64,000 bases of DNA from Reticulascus tulasneorum (GCA_001557505.1 LSAX01000008.1:186001-250000), one strand, 5' to 3'; counted from the stretch's first letter, positions 22,635 through 34,500 are shown. Translations and numbers: made by a program. Notes: generated from the sequence alone by a model not told the origin.

Positions 22635-25246
22635 GAATGCGGACGACTCCAACACTCGCTCGCTGGCAGTTCCATGACTCATGGTGGCACAGCTCCAGCG
22701 CGGCAGTGAATCTGAGCTGCTCGCGGGGTGTTACTGAGAACGCTTCTGATTGTCATCGTCATAACGGGGCGCGAATGTCGCCCGACGATTTTGTCGCGGA
22801 TGCTATAGACGATGCTAGTGTGACAGGAGGAACGCTGACCGTCGATATCGGGCGGCGTCTTGGTGGAATTCAAGGGTGGTAGTCTCTGTCTAACGGATTC
22901 AGCGTTGAATTAGCTACAGGGGCCATATATGAAGCATGTTGTGTGGCCTGGATACCTAGTCTGCAGTGATGCAATGCATGAGTGGTCACATTCAACCTGT
23001 CACTAGCGGACATGTGGAGGCAACACGGGGCTGTTGGGGCGAGGAACGAGTTTGAAGGCGATGATAAAGTGCTACTGGGAGGACTTCAACGGTATTAACT
23101 GCCAAACTCGTACGCTTGGGGAAGACCATTGTCGCGCGAGGGAATCTTGGGTGATGGTAGATGAGGTTGTCGAGGCTGCTGCGCGACAGAAACACGATTA
23201 TAAGAGACCGGCTTGTCGATTGAGGTGGCATCAATTCTTGTCGAATGGTAGCCTGAAAGTAAATTGTAACATCTGGATTCTGGTGGGGGAACTTCGATAG
23301 AGTGGCGCGATGACCACCTATTCTGTCCGACAACTGAAAGTCAAAGCACCGTTATGCACATAACTTTATACTTCACAGCGTTTGGATGGGCGTCTCTATG
23401 CCAGGGTCTGTGCTAACACGAACTTGCTCGGCAAAACTGGTAGTTTATCCAGGGATGATGGGATCCGGAATTGGGATAGCTCTGAGAGGTACTCAAGGGT
23501 GTGCTAGATTTTCCTATGTTCCAAACACGTCAGTACTTACGTTTCCATTGCTTGTCGAATGGTAGGAGGTCGCAATCCATCGGTTCCTTTGAACTTAGGC
23601 TTGTACGAGTGGCTGACCAGATATTCTAGACCCGATGGCTATCCAGAGTCTTTGATGCCGGAGTTGACTGAGACGTTCAATAATCAGGGCGCCTCTCTGA
23701 GGTCTTTGATTTGGATATCGCTGGTAAAGTGGTTGTCATTGGAGATAGCCAAGGCCTTTCCGCTCTTTGCTTCAGCGCCATCGTTTGTGAAACAGGTCAT
23801 CTTTCTTGGTTTTCGGGGGGGGGCAGTTGAGGTTCTGAGAGAGCGAGCCAAGCGATTGGCAGAATAAACAATTAGATTCGGTCTTTGAAAGCAAGCAGCA
23901 GGCAGCAAGGACATGAAGGATCGGAGTATTCCATGGGTCTGTATCTGACAGAAGGGTTAGCATTACTGGTCAAGACGCCACGAAGGGAGGAGATAATGTG
24001 CCACAAGGCATGCTGGCAGACATAGTAGAAGATCACCCATAGACAAAGATCCTTTGCTAGAGTACCGAAAGGCAGAGATTATTGGATATGACCGATGAAA
24101 GATACCGAAAAGTCACACGTACTTGTGAAAATTTATTTTCGGGTGGTGATGGGAGGGAGGTATGATGCTACGATGGCCTGGCTCCGAAAAGGAACTTGGG
24201 TGTAAAATATTCGAAAAGGCTAGGCTCCAAACCGCACCTCCGTAAGCTCTGCGTCACACCCTACTCGTCGCTTCCAATATGACGCTAGGTCAGAGGTCCA
24301 GGGTCTACTTGTGATTTATCTGGTGTACATAGCCGGCCTGTATTCTTTCGCGCCATACTTCCCCATATGCCCTATCTAATCTGGCCCATCTCGCCTCCGG
24401 TTTGGATAATTTCCACCACGGCCAATCTGTCGAAAGAGAAATGTTCGGATCCCATTCGTCCATGCGACGTACAAGTTGCTTGGCAGCCCTACACAGAAGC
24501 AACTGTAATCAAGCTCCCTGTATCTCCACATCGACCTGTCGATGAACAGTTTACTTCGTAGGAATGTTATAATTAGGTACTAAGTTATGCCTTAACACCT
24601 CACATATGGACTGACACTTGTTTCTCTACGGATCGCATTTCGGCCATGTGGCGTTTGACATCAACGTTCTCATCGTCGTGGTCGTATCCAATCGACCTTT
24701 CTCATGGCCCATGTCGTAGAGTCAGTAGACTCGTTGTTCCCGGATGCATCCGAAAGAGTCGTGTTATCACGCGTCGGGTTGTAAATCGCCGAGAGATTGG
24801 CCAACCCCTTCATCGTGGGCCCTTCTGGCAGCACTTGCGACCTCGGGACGGGAATCGACACGAGAGGCAGACCCGAGAGTCCATCTCAGCTTCGCATCTG
24901 CCAGCGATGGGGATGCGGAAAAGAGAATATGCCCAACCAAGCAAGGTGTAGACGTAGCTTAGTTACTATTACCTGGCGGAGGAGTATTTACTTGTTTCTG
25001 TCAATGTCAAGGTATTAGATCAAGGATCTCGCGCGTGTGTTGCGTTCATTGGCGAGCTTGTAGACTCATCACAAGGCACAAAATTTGTTTTTATGGTCAT
25101 TTATTGCCTATGGCATGTGTACCAGCTAACTAAAGAGTAGTGGTGAATCCATGACTATGACCTTTTCCTTTCCTGTATTCTTCTCCGATGACTATTTTCT
25201 CATACTTTTCTGGTGTTGTTTGTGTGACCTGGAATATTAGGGTACC
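22635..25246. other. Intergenic, no supported gene
   Basis: Frames of 60-100 codons occur on both strands (for example 23559-23867 plus and 24305-24502 minus), but none shows a recognisable motif, intron or start context. I would not call them genes. Confidence 0.4.
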
Positions 25247-25397
25247 TGGGGGCATTCTCTCTGGGGGCATTCTCTCTGGGGGCATTCTCTCTGGGGGGCA
25301 GTCTCTCTGGGGGCAGTCTCTCTGGGGGGCATTCTCTTTGGGGGCAGTCTCTCCGAGGGCATTCTCTCTGGGGGCAGTCTCTCTGGGGGGAGTCTCC
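25247..25397. repeat. 15-bp minisatellite just downstream of the helicase stop
   Basis: About ten units of TGGGGGCATTCTCTC with CATT/CAGT variants. It lies 70-220 bp beyond the stop of the minus-strand helicase, in its probable 3' UTR. Read on the minus strand it would encode RENAP-type repeats, but I find no clean splice that joins it to the gene. Confidence 0.85.
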
Positions 25398-25468
25398 GAT
25401 GGTTATCTCCATCATTCTTTGGGGAACTCTATGGGGTCATATCCATGGTACACACTCTCTTCCTGCAC

Positions 25469-28400
25469 CTAACCACCGATGTTCGCTCCTAAGTCCAGTA
25501 GGTCGGAATCTACCGATTCTGTAGAATCAACAGAGGACATGTCGGGGTCTTCCTCATCTGGTGGGCGAGTTCTCATTCCCTGAGTTCCAAGTCCGCGAGC
25601 ACTCGCAGATGCGAACGTTCCCGAAAATCTACCACTAGCCGAAACACGATCAACACTGATGGTCGGCGAAACTGACGAGCGGAATGGCTGAAGGCTTCTC
25701 TGGGACGAGATGCTCGGCGTTCGTCCTGCGCTCGGAGTTGATGCCAATGACTCGGACTTATTCTGCTTGGCAAGATTGTCGGATATACCAGCATCCGAAG
25801 ATGGACGTGAGATGCTTGGGTGTACGCCACTTGGTACTCTGGATTCGGCAATGGGAGAATCATTTCGCACGGTTTCTTTGGGAGGCGATGCCGGAAGCTG
25901 ACTCTTTGACTTGCGGCCATCGGTAAAATAGCTGGTGGAACTGTGATGACGCGCCGACGAGTGAAGATACCGTGAGGGGACATATGTAGGGTCATTTTTG
26001 TCTTCGCTGACATCCTGACGCATGTTTGCCTCTCTCTCGCTCTTCTTTTCCATAATCCGACGCGTCATGCTTGATTTCTGTTCACGCCAATCGGTAAACT
26101 TGCCAAGCTTCGAGCCGGCGAACTGACGTCTGGACATGTAGAGTCGGGAAGGATTGTTGAGCACGACGCCGTTTCGTTCGGGGATAGTCGGCACCTTCGA
26201 TGGTCCTGGCGTTTTCTTGAGCTCCTCGAACGTTGTGGTTGCTTTCCGAACGCCCTCATTTGCGTCGTTCTCATTCTGAAGATAGCGGCCCATCTCTTTT
26301 GGCGTGAGGATATCGCTCATCGGCGGAGCACGAGGACAGTTATTATGATGATGGCTACCATAGCAAAGGCCACATCTGGGCATAACCGTGCAGATTCGCT
26401 CCCCGTGGCCAATCTTGAAACAACGCATGCAAGTTTCGGTGCTTCTCTTGTTACGGTCTACCCGGGGGGGGCGGTAGATAGCAGCATTCGTCTGGTAGTA
26501 CTGATACCATTCCCAGAGCTTGTGAGTCAAAGGACTTGTCGTCTTGTTCCGAGTCTTGTCGAAAACGTCAGGATTGAACAGAACAATATGGCCGAGAATC
26601 GGGCGTGTGTCATTGACGTTCAGCCTCTGCGGGTAGCCGATGAAACCTGGGCTGCGACTTCTGACCATGGAAGTGATGACGAGATCTCCCTCAAATGACA
26701 TGGCTGAGTCAATGGTTCGGACTCGAACGAGCTCGTGGACGATTGTCTGAGAAGGAACTCGGCTCAGAAGTTGCTTGATCTTTCGGACTTGCGACTCGTA
26801 AGGTGACAAGATCAGAATCATTGCACGTCTTCCCATGTTCTTGAATGAAGGCAGACCGAACGCATGTGCTCGTATAACCAAGTCCACGACGGCCGTAGCT
26901 TCGTCAGGATTGAAGAAGCTTGTACCCTCTCCTCGCTCGTCAGCCCCATCAACGCACATCATCCAACGGCTTAAGTGACATTCGGGGAAGATGGTCTTGC
27001 TGAACTGGCGATAGATTTCCACAAGCGCCTGCTTTGCTCCGACGGACAGGTCCACGATCATATTTTTCCCGTAAGTTAGCAATTTCGGGAGCATTTCGAG
27101 GTCGCCTTGGAAGCGCAGGGTCGAGCGGAGGACTGACACGTCGACCTCGGCGACTTTGAGACGCCACAAGAGAGGCTTTGCTCGCTGTAGTGAGTGCTGG
27201 GCACCGGTCCATCGGTTGTCCCAGTCTTTGCCTTTGCCTCTGTGAGCATCTTTCGCTGCACAGTAAGGTTGAAGCTGCTCGGCATCTCCGAATATGGTGA
27301 CGTTTGTGGTGAGGAGACCAAATACGATGGAAAGCGAGCTTTCGGTGATCCTTCCGGCCTCTTCGACCATGACATGAATTGGAGCTACATCTTCAGCTTC
27401 TCTCATGAACAGGGCAAGTGAGCAAAACCCGGCTGGAGTAGACACAATGACCGGATGACGCCGAATCCATATTCTGAAAACTGCTTTGATTGCTTCGTTC
27501 AGCGCCTTTCTGCCATCCTTGTCTTGAGGTGGCATGTCGATGGCATCTTGGATGGTATGGGCTAATTCGGAGTCTTGTCCCAACAGCTCCTCAACGATTC
27601 GGACGAGATCACTGAACCCTGTATCGGGTCGCGTGTCTGGAAAGAGCTTGCTGGCCTTCTCTGATTTCTCCTTGTGAGCAGCATTCAGGACGACCTGCAG
27701 AGTGGTGGCGTTAGGTCCCTCCATCACATCGTAGTCATATGTTTCACGCTTGCGCTGACTGAGCCATGCTTTCAATGCTCTCTCAGACCTTCGCACTGAA
27801 TGGAAGCGCAAGACGTTGGCTTGAATGCCCCAGCTTCTCAGATGCTTGAGAATTCCGTCATACGCATCGTCAACGAGCTCGTTCGTCTCGGCAGTACACC
27901 AGACCCTTGCATAACCACGTCCATATGGCAGGCTAGAATGAACTGCTGCTTGATTTGACTCTCCCTGATGGAGATCGGGACCTTTCTGTGGGGGATCGGG
28001 ACCTTTCTGTGGGAGATCGGGACCTTTCTGTGGGAGATCGGGACCTTTCTGTGGGAGATCGGGACCTTCATTGACCGAATAGGCAATCTCTCGGTCGATT
28101 TGGGTGAATCTCAACCCAGAATAGTGATTCAGGTATGGAACAGCCGGGTCGGGATCGCCGGTCGCGTCTGTGAAGATGAAGAGCGAGACGTTGCGCAGCG
28201 AACTGTCCCCATGTGTCGGAACATCCATATACTGGCCATTCGCCCATGCGACAGATAGAGAGATATGTAATTTTCGGAGTCTTCCCCAGTGTCCAATGAC
28301 GACAGCCAACTGATCTACAGAGTAGTTGTTGATGTCATTCTCTATTAGTTCGGGGTCATTCACACCCGAGAACAAGGCCTGGCAGTAATCGTGGTGGCGC

Positions 28401-31400
28401 GACAATCTTAGCTGACCGATCGTTGGAGGGACAATGTTGGGATGCTGTGCGACCATGCTCGAAATCATGGCATAGAAACCACACTCCAAGTTCGTCGACT
28501 CGGTAGGAATCGTCACAAACCGAGACTTGAGCAAGTAGCCATTCTTCGTCAAGTTGAGTGAGTATGTAGGTTCCGCATCCTCTTTGGTCTTGAGCTCGGG
28601 AACATCGCCAGAACCGGACTGTGCAGTATCGCCCCGGTCACCTGTGGTATCGCCCCAATTGCCTGTGGTATCGCCCCAATTGCCTGTGGTATCGCCCCAA
28701 TTGCCTGTGGTATTGCCCCAATTGTCACTCTGATTTACGGGATATTCAAGTGAAGGTGCAGGAGGTTCATCCCCGCCAGTAACATCAGCAGCATCGAAAA
28801 GCGTGGCATGAGGATCTGACAAGGCGCTGATAATCTCTGCGGTTTGGGGATCTTCGGGCCCGTCGTCATTCTTGAGCTTCTTCTCCTTGCGAACCTGTCT
28901 TCGCGTCTTCTTGAAAACTCCAGCCTTCTCCAGCACAGGGATCTCGTCTTGATACGAAGATGCCTCCGCGTCAAGGTCAACACGCTCAGCAAGCATGCAT
29001 CCGATCATGATATCTCGGAGCAAAGTCTTGCCACTACCAGGAGGTCCAGTAACGGCCGAAAACCCTTCTCGAGTACGCTGCAAGCTGGCGAGGGCAGTCC
29101 TTTGATCGGCGTTGAGATCGGAAATTTGCGAATTGAGTATTTCCAGGTGCATGGGAATGTTGTTGATTGCCTTGAAGAGACCTGGATGGATGCGACCGAG
29201 ATCCTTGTGGCTGATGGGTGACTTGAAATTCACCATCCACTCCAAAAGTCGATGCTTGGAGGTTTCATAACCTCCCTCCTGCCAACCATTAAGTCCTTTG
29301 AGCTCGGCCATGGTGGTGGTGTCGTCACTTCGGCGCTTGATTCGCACCTTGAAGCCATCGTTGTCAGATTCTCTGTCCCAAAGATCTCGCTGGACCTCAT
29401 TGGCGAAAGCTTTCGGGTCTGCACGAAATGTGACATACTCGAGACCAGCCAGCTTCATCGGCGGTCGTGCAAATTGGACGGGCCAGTTGCGTTCCACTGG
29501 AACCTTGACGCAGAAGAGTGCAATATCCTCAAGTCGAAGACCACTAGGCTGCTGCATCCGAACTGCTCTGCATGGGATGCCATCTGGACCGAAATCGAAG
29601 TCTGGCATTCGAAGCATTTCCATGTTCTCTTTGATCCACTCGCGTACTCGAGTTTCGTATGCATCCATGGTCTCTTTCCACTGTTTGACATTGTCCGACT
29701 TCCGCCGAAGAACTTCTAGTGCATCTGACGCGGTTGACTTGAGCATGAACTCTTCTTGATCTAGTCCAAGGGTTGCATCATATCCCTTGAGCTCATCCCA
29801 CGTCAGGTTCAGTTCGTCAAGATCATTGCGACCAAGTCCCTGAATATTGATGAAGTCCATGAGCATATCGCCAACATTCGATTCCCATTCCTCCTCGCAG
29901 TCTCCATATACCGAGGTGAAGTGCATGATTCTGCGTGAAACTTCCTGCACGAGTTCATCTGACTTTTCCTGCTCTGTCATCTTCGCTCGAACTTGCCTGG
30001 AAACTGTAGTTTCGGCGCCAATCGTGCTGTTGCCATTGTCTGCTGGTGCCGATCGTGGCGTTGGAACGACTGAAGGCCCCAGGTAGATGATGCATGGTTC
30101 TCCAACTACTGGCATGCAGTCCCTGTACTCGTCAGGCATGTTCACGGCAAGGAAGAACTCGCGAAGTGTTCCATCCGGCTCCATTCCATAGTTCTTGTCA
30201 TCTGGCTTCCATGCGGATGTGGGGAATGGAAAAGCAGCTGCGTCAATCTCGTCGAGCAACTCCCAAGCTCCTTCCTTTCGTGAGTCCTCCAGTGCAAGCT
30301 CCTCTCTTGCTCCGTAATGCAGGTTCTTGATGAACTGCTTTCGGTTTGCAAACAGAGCAACGGGAGGGATTGGTGCGTTGGCTAAGGGCCATTGATGAGG
30401 CTCGAAAGAGCTCTTGGTGCTCAGGACTCCTTTTCCTCGAACGTTGGAAGGAAACCACGCTGAAAGGTTATCCGAAATCGCAAGATTGAGGTAAGTGAAC
30501 ATACGACCCCGAATGAACTTGGCCCCTTTCTGAGGGAGAAGAAGTTGCAGGAGAATATCACCCTTTCGCGTCATTAGATCATGAAACTCATCCAACGAGG
30601 CTCGCAACTCTGGGTCATTAAGTTCTCCAATCTGGGCGCATGTGTCCTCCCATGCCTGCTTGTGCACAATAAGTAGTGCCTTTTGGGTGTCAACGTTAAT
30701 GCTCATCACCCATCCACTGACGCATTCTGTTGCGTTCGGGCATATTTTCTGTACCATCGCCAGAATCTGCTTGTCGTTGGCATCGAAATCTCGAATCGAC
30801 CCCTTTTCCTTCGAATGAACAGGAAGTAGTGCAGTTGTAGGGATGTCCCACGAGAAGAACTTATGTCTCTTGCCAGTCGTCCGAAAATAACTATCCACAC
30901 AGATCCGTGGGATATCATTTTCCGGTGTGTTGACGGAGATTTCGTGACGGAAACCCCATGAGCTCAAGCTTGTCTGGCCGATGCTTTTGAATGATTCGGA
31001 GGAATATCGCGCGAACTTGGAATTGATGGCGATCAGCCCAGAAATGATGGGTGACTTGGCTTTCGTGGGAATATCATTGTCATATCGTGGGACTGGAACA
31101 ATGTATTCCTTGTCGCCGTCTTGACACACATTCCCGCCTTCAGGCTCGACAGGATTGAACGGATCGTTCTCTTTGTTGTCACCCTTGGCTTCTGTGTCTT
31201 TCCACGGATCTTCGGCAACATTGCCTTGGGTCCGATCACCGGATTCTTCATTCTGGGTGCCCCATCCTGCATTATGGTTGACGTCGACTCGTGCCTGATA
31301 ACCAGTTTCTTCATTCTGGGTGCCCCATTCTGCATTCTGGCTGCCCCATTCTGCATTCTGGGTGCCCCATCCTGCATTCTGGCTGCCCCATCCTGCATTC

Positions 31401-31576
31401 TGGCTGCCCCATTCTGCATTCTGGGTGCCCCATCCTGCATTCTGGTTGACGTCGACTTGTGTCTGATCACCAGTTTCTTCATTCTGGGTGCCCCACCCTG
31501 TTTTCTGGGTGCCCCATTCTTCGTTCTGTCCATCGCTGTCTTGAGGCTGATTGCCCCGAGTTTCTTGGTCTGCCAT
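25469..31576 (-). CDS. Giant SF1 (UPF1/NFX1-like) helicase with inserted OTU-like domain and zinc knuckle
   Basis: Intronless, 2035 residues. The N-terminus carries about nine heptad-like GWGTQNA repeats (residues ~20-110). A conserved block around residues 480-560 (MEPDGTLREFFLAVN) is shared with the broken gene at 59408. Walker A is GPPGSGKT at 844-851. Motif Ia-like WCTAETNELVDD follows only about 380 residues later. Between them sit GNWGDTT repeats, a segment with Cys1032 (NLECGFYAMISSM) and His1151 (YLNHYSGLRF) resembling an OTU cysteine protease, and KGPDLPQ repeats. Motif II is VEEAGR (1404-1409, E replacing the usual D). Motif III is IFGDAEQLQP, and motif VI is the unusual LNVNDTRP. 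A CCHC knuckle (CMRCFKIGHGERIC, ~1716) and a half-knuckle follow, then a Ser-rich tail. It probably unwinds RNA or DNA; the substrate is unknown. Confidence 0.85.
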   Translation of the reverse strand: MADQETRGNQPQDSDGQNEEWGTQKTGWGTQNEETGDQTQVDVNQNAGWGTQNAEWGSQNAGWGSQNAGWGTQNAEWGSQNAEWGTQNEETGYQARVDVNHNAGWGTQNEESGDRTQGNVAEDPWKDTEAKGDNKENDPFNPVEPEGGNVCQDGDKEYIVPVPRYDNDIPTKAKSPIISGLIAINSKFARYSSESFKSIGQTSLSSWGFRHEISVNTPENDIPRICVDSYFRTTGKRHKFFSWDIPTTALLPVHSKEKGSIRDFDANDKQILAMVQKICPNATECVSGWVMSINVDTQKALLIVHKQAWEDTCAQIGELNDPELRASLDEFHDLMTRKGDILLQLLLPQKGAKFIRGRMFTYLNLAISDNLSAWFPSNVRGKGVLSTKSSFEPHQWPLANAPIPPVALFANRKQFIKNLHYGAREELALEDSRKEGAWELLDEIDAAAFPFPTSAWKPDDKNYGMEPDGTLREFFLAVNMPDEYRDCMPVVGEPCIIYLGPSVVPTPRSAPADNGNSTIGAETTVSRQVRAKMTEQEKSDELVQEVSRRIMHFTSVYGDCEEEWESNVGDMLMDFINIQGLGRNDLDELNLTWDELKGYDATLGLDQEEFMLKSTASDALEVLRRKSDNVKQWKETMDAYETRVREWIKENMEMLRMPDFDFGPDGIPCRAVRMQQPSGLRLEDIALFCVKVPVERNWPVQFARPPMKLAGLEYVTFRADPKAFANEVQRDLWDRESDNDGFKVRIKRRSDDTTTMAELKGLNGWQEGGYETSKHRLLEWMVNFKSPISHKDLGRIHPGLFKAINNIPMHLEILNSQISDLNADQRTALASLQRTREGFSAVTGPPGSGKTLLRDIMIGCMLAERVDLDAEASSYQDEIPVLEKAGVFKKTRRQVRKEKKLKNDDGPEDPQTAEIISALSDPHATLFDAADVTGGDEPPAPSLEYPVNQSDNWGNTTGNWGDTTGNWGDTTGNWGDTTGDRGDTAQSGSGDVPELKTKEDAEPTYSLNLTKNGYLLKSRFVTIPTESTNLECGFYAMISSMVAQHPNIVPPTIGQLRLSRHHDYCQALFSGVNDPELIENDINNYSVDQLAVVIGHWGRLRKLHISLSVAWANGQYMDVPTHGDSSLRNVSLFIFTDATGDPDPAVPYLNHYSGLRFTQIDREIAYSVNEGPDLPQKGPDLPQKGPDLPQKGPDPPQKGPDLHQGESNQAAVHSSLPYGRGYARVWCTAETNELVDDAYDGILKHLRSWGIQANVLRFHSVRRSERALKAWLSQRKRETYDYDVMEGPNATTLQVVLNAAHKEKSEKASKLFPDTRPDTGFSDLVRIVEELLGQDSELAHTIQDAIDMPPQDKDGRKALNEAIKAVFRIWIRRHPVIVSTPAGFCSLALFMREAEDVAPIHVMVEEAGRITESSLSIVFGLLTTNVTIFGDAEQLQPYCAAKDAHRGKGKDWDNRWTGAQHSLQRAKPLLWRLKVAEVDVSVLRSTLRFQGDLEMLPKLLTYGKNMIVDLSVGAKQALVEIYRQFSKTIFPECHLSRWMMCVDGADERGEGTSFFNPDEATAVVDLVIRAHAFGLPSFKNMGRRAMILILSPYESQVRKIKQLLSRVPSQTIVHELVRVRTIDSAMSFEGDLVITSMVRSRSPGFIGYPQRLNVNDTRPILGHIVLFNPDVFDKTRNKTTSPLTHKLWEWYQYYQTNAAIYRPPRVDRNKRSTETCMRCFKIGHGERICTVMPRCGLCYGSHHHNNCPRAPPMSDILTPKEMGRYLQNENDANEGVRKATTTFEELKKTPGPSKVPTIPERNGVVLNNPSRLYMSRRQFAGSKLGKFTDWREQKSSMTRRIMEKKSEREANMRQDVSEDKNDPTYVPSRYLHSSARHHSSTSYFTDGRKSKSQLPASPPKETVRNDSPIAESRVPSGVHPSISRPSSDAGISDNLAKQNKSESLASTPSAGRTPSISSQRSLQPFRSSVSPTISVDRVSASGRFSGTFASASARGLGTQGMRTRPPDEEDPDMSSVDSTESVDSDLLDLGANIGG
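27971..28075 (-). repeat. 21-bp coding minisatellite (5 copies)
   Basis: Tandem units like GATCGGGACCTTTCTGTGGGA on the plus strand encode KGPDLPQ on the minus strand, within the helicase insertion. Confidence 0.9.
28631..28725 (-). repeat. 21-bp coding minisatellite (4 copies)
   Basis: Units encode GNWGDTT in the helicase between Walker A and the OTU-like segment. Confidence 0.9.
31245..31525 (-). repeat. 21-bp coding minisatellite (about 9-10 copies)
   Basis: Units like ATTCTGGGTGCCCCATCCTGC encode the N-terminal (A/E)WG(T/S)QN repeats of the helicase. Two longer units carry EETG..VDVNQN. Confidence 0.9.
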
Positions 31577-34500
31577 TACGCCAGATGGCTGTATCTATAT
31601 GTAAATATATCAGAAACGTGGAAGCTTGAGTAGACATATACCAAATAGCATCCAGTTCGACCCATTTCGGAAGGTCATTCAACCATGAAGCAAGCTCATG
31701 GCAGAAGACACTGAAATGGGTGGTCCAACTGGGAAGGGAACGTGGAGGATGTTGTGACTTACCAAGGTAGATACTGGTTGTTGCAACACTTTCGTGATTA
31801 CGCGGGGAGATATTGTCGTATAGCGGGTGAGGGAAAGCAGCTTAACATATGTTAGCACAAACCATTCATGTCCTCAGAGGAGCTGACGCGAGGCTGACGC
31901 GAGGCTGACAAGTGGGAGATCGTGATATTTGGATACCGAAAGTTGCAGAAGGCATAACAAGTAAGGGAGGGGGAATATTTACCTTACTCAAATGAGAGCA
32001 ATGATGCTCGTTTCTCTGGTGGTTGTTGTTGCTGGTTGTGGTGCGGAATATCGAAAGTTGCGGCGTGAGGAGGAGAAAAGAAGAGAGGAGGGATCGCGGA
32101 GGGAAAGTAGATTTTGTGGGAGGTTAGGCGGTCGAGCTGCCACAAAGTGGGTCTGTCAACAATCATTCACGATCCGATTTTGATCTATTCAGTTCAAAAT
32201 CACGATGGGCTTTATGAAAGAACTGGTAGATGGATTCTCAGCTTACCTTGGAGTGTTTGGCTATATGAGGACGAACCTCGGGTTTCCTAGACAAATCAAG
32301 CGCGAAGCATCAACTTGGGAAGGGCTGTACTCGGAGAGTATGTAGTATATTGGGAACTTGAAGGCTTTCGAGAGAGTTCGAATGTGACCGAAGGTATGAC
32401 GTGAAAAGGAGAGTTATTATTGAACTAATAAATTGAAGGGTGACGATGGCGGTGGTAGAGGGGTCAGGAAGAGAAGGCAAGAGGAAACCCGAGTGAATTG
32501 AGCTTGGGCGTCACAGGGGGAGTTCCTGTATACTACAAATTGATATTACCATCATGGTTCACAATACAGTCACTTGTTTATCGCAGATGTTGCTCATACA
32601 GTGGTATATCTGTTCAATCCACCGCTGCTTCGCCCGTGAAAGACAATATTACCGTTCGTTTGATTGATTGCTCCTGAATGGCTAAAATTTGCGAGAGATA
32701 TGGGTTCCATAATGCTATCGTGGGATGACAATTGGGGATGATTGACTTATGTAACATGTGTCCCGGAACATCGCGAGCACAGATCGAGGCATTTAATGGA
32801 GCGATAGAAACCACCCTCAATTGCTTGGCCACTCCGGACGGATACCAGTTCTACTTCATCGAGACTCAAGAACGCAATATTTCTAGCTGAGTACCAACTA
32901 AGCAGATTGATATGAAGAGGAGTCCCGTAAAAATTATTAATGTTGATGTTCTGCTCCCACTATCATACATCTTCCGCCCTGCGCATGTTCGTGGATGCGA
33001 TTCAAACCACATTGCTGCGTCATTTGGTACCGATGTTGCAGTCCTAACTAACAATTAAGATCGCGACGTTGATATTCTGGAGTTCCCATAATTTCGAGGA
33101 CCAATCAACGCTGCCTTGGCGTCTGAAACGGGACGTCTTGGCGTTGGTGTAGCTTCAATGTCTGACAGATGGCGGGGTAAAATGTTACCCCGCACAGACA
33201 CAAGGTCAAAATCTGCGTCCAATGTCAACGCCATTTGGGTTGTGAAGTCGCAAGGCGAATCATATTACCAGCTATATATTGGTGATTTGACCTCATTTAT
33301 GTGCAGACGAAGAAACTGCTGAGCCAACAGATGCATAACTCTATCCAGCATCCTCTCGCTACGCATAGCCGACAGCATTGGGGATACACCATCCTTCTCC
33401 GAATCGGCAAATCCACTGCGGCTAGATCGATGCACGACTAGGGACAGTAGAAAGCTGTGGGCAATGTAGGACATAGTCATAATATTCAAGCAGCGTTTGC
33501 AACGTCCGCAGCGATGCAGAGCCCTTGACTTATGCCACTCGCGACAGATTGAAGGTATGGGCTGCTGGACCTGTCAAACCCTCCTCTTGGCCCCTAAGAT
33601 GCCCTGCGGCCCCGAGAAGATGGATAAAAGAAAAGATAACTGCACTCGGTGACAGCCATAAACATCATGTGAGGAGGTATTCATAAACGGAATTCGCCGG
33701 CCATCCTATATCTCAGCAATCTTTGGTATCGGCACCGTATGGACCGTACTCCTCGCCAGACTCAAATCTCTTGATATCCGATGCCCATGGCTTTGCCTGT
33801 TTTCTCTGGTGAGTTGTTGTGAACTCGGTCTTACAGACGGGACTGCCTGAGAGCGACATCGCCCATGGCTCTCTGCCACCCCTGCTGTGTACTGTTCCGC
33901 TCGAAGGGAACAAATGCCGGCGTTATCAGTATCCCCGGCAGCCGTATCGATCGAGGAGATGATATTGGAGGTGATCTTTTTGTTATTCCACGTGAAGCGC
34001 GGGCTCTGAACTGTAGCATTATATGGATCATGTTCCTCGCCAGTCTTGACCTACTGAGAGTCAGCACGCTGTAGGTGACGGCGAACTCTGGTTCCTACGC
34101 AGGACGAAGCTGCGTACACACGCCGTCGAGTATAAACATACTGGGCTGTCGTATTACTATGAGGAGCTTGATGTCGCTCGCGAAGTGGAGATTGTTTGTG
34201 TCGTAATGCGTATTTGTAGCAAAGGGCCATGCTCTGTCGATGTTTTGCCTAAACCTCTCCTTCCTCGACTCTCTACGCTCGCCTGTCAGCTCAGTCTGCC
34301 TGTCAGCTTTGGTCGTCCAGGAATACGTGCTGAACTATCGGCTGCTGTTGGTATCTCAACCATAATACCGACTCATTATGTCGCAGGCAACTCCGTTGTC
34401 GTCGCCGGTTTGCCGTGCGAGCCAGATTCGAGCTTCAGCTTAGCTTGTTCTGTTACTTGGTTCCGCATGGATTCTAGTCGCTTGATTTACCGGGTAGGCT

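Noticed and set aside
25188..25472. Plus-strand frame with GGILS repeats
   Set aside because: Produced by a 15-bp minisatellite; no domain and no start or intron support.
31033..31633. Frames opposite and beside the helicase N-terminus
   Set aside because: Shadows of the 21-bp minisatellite in the other frames.
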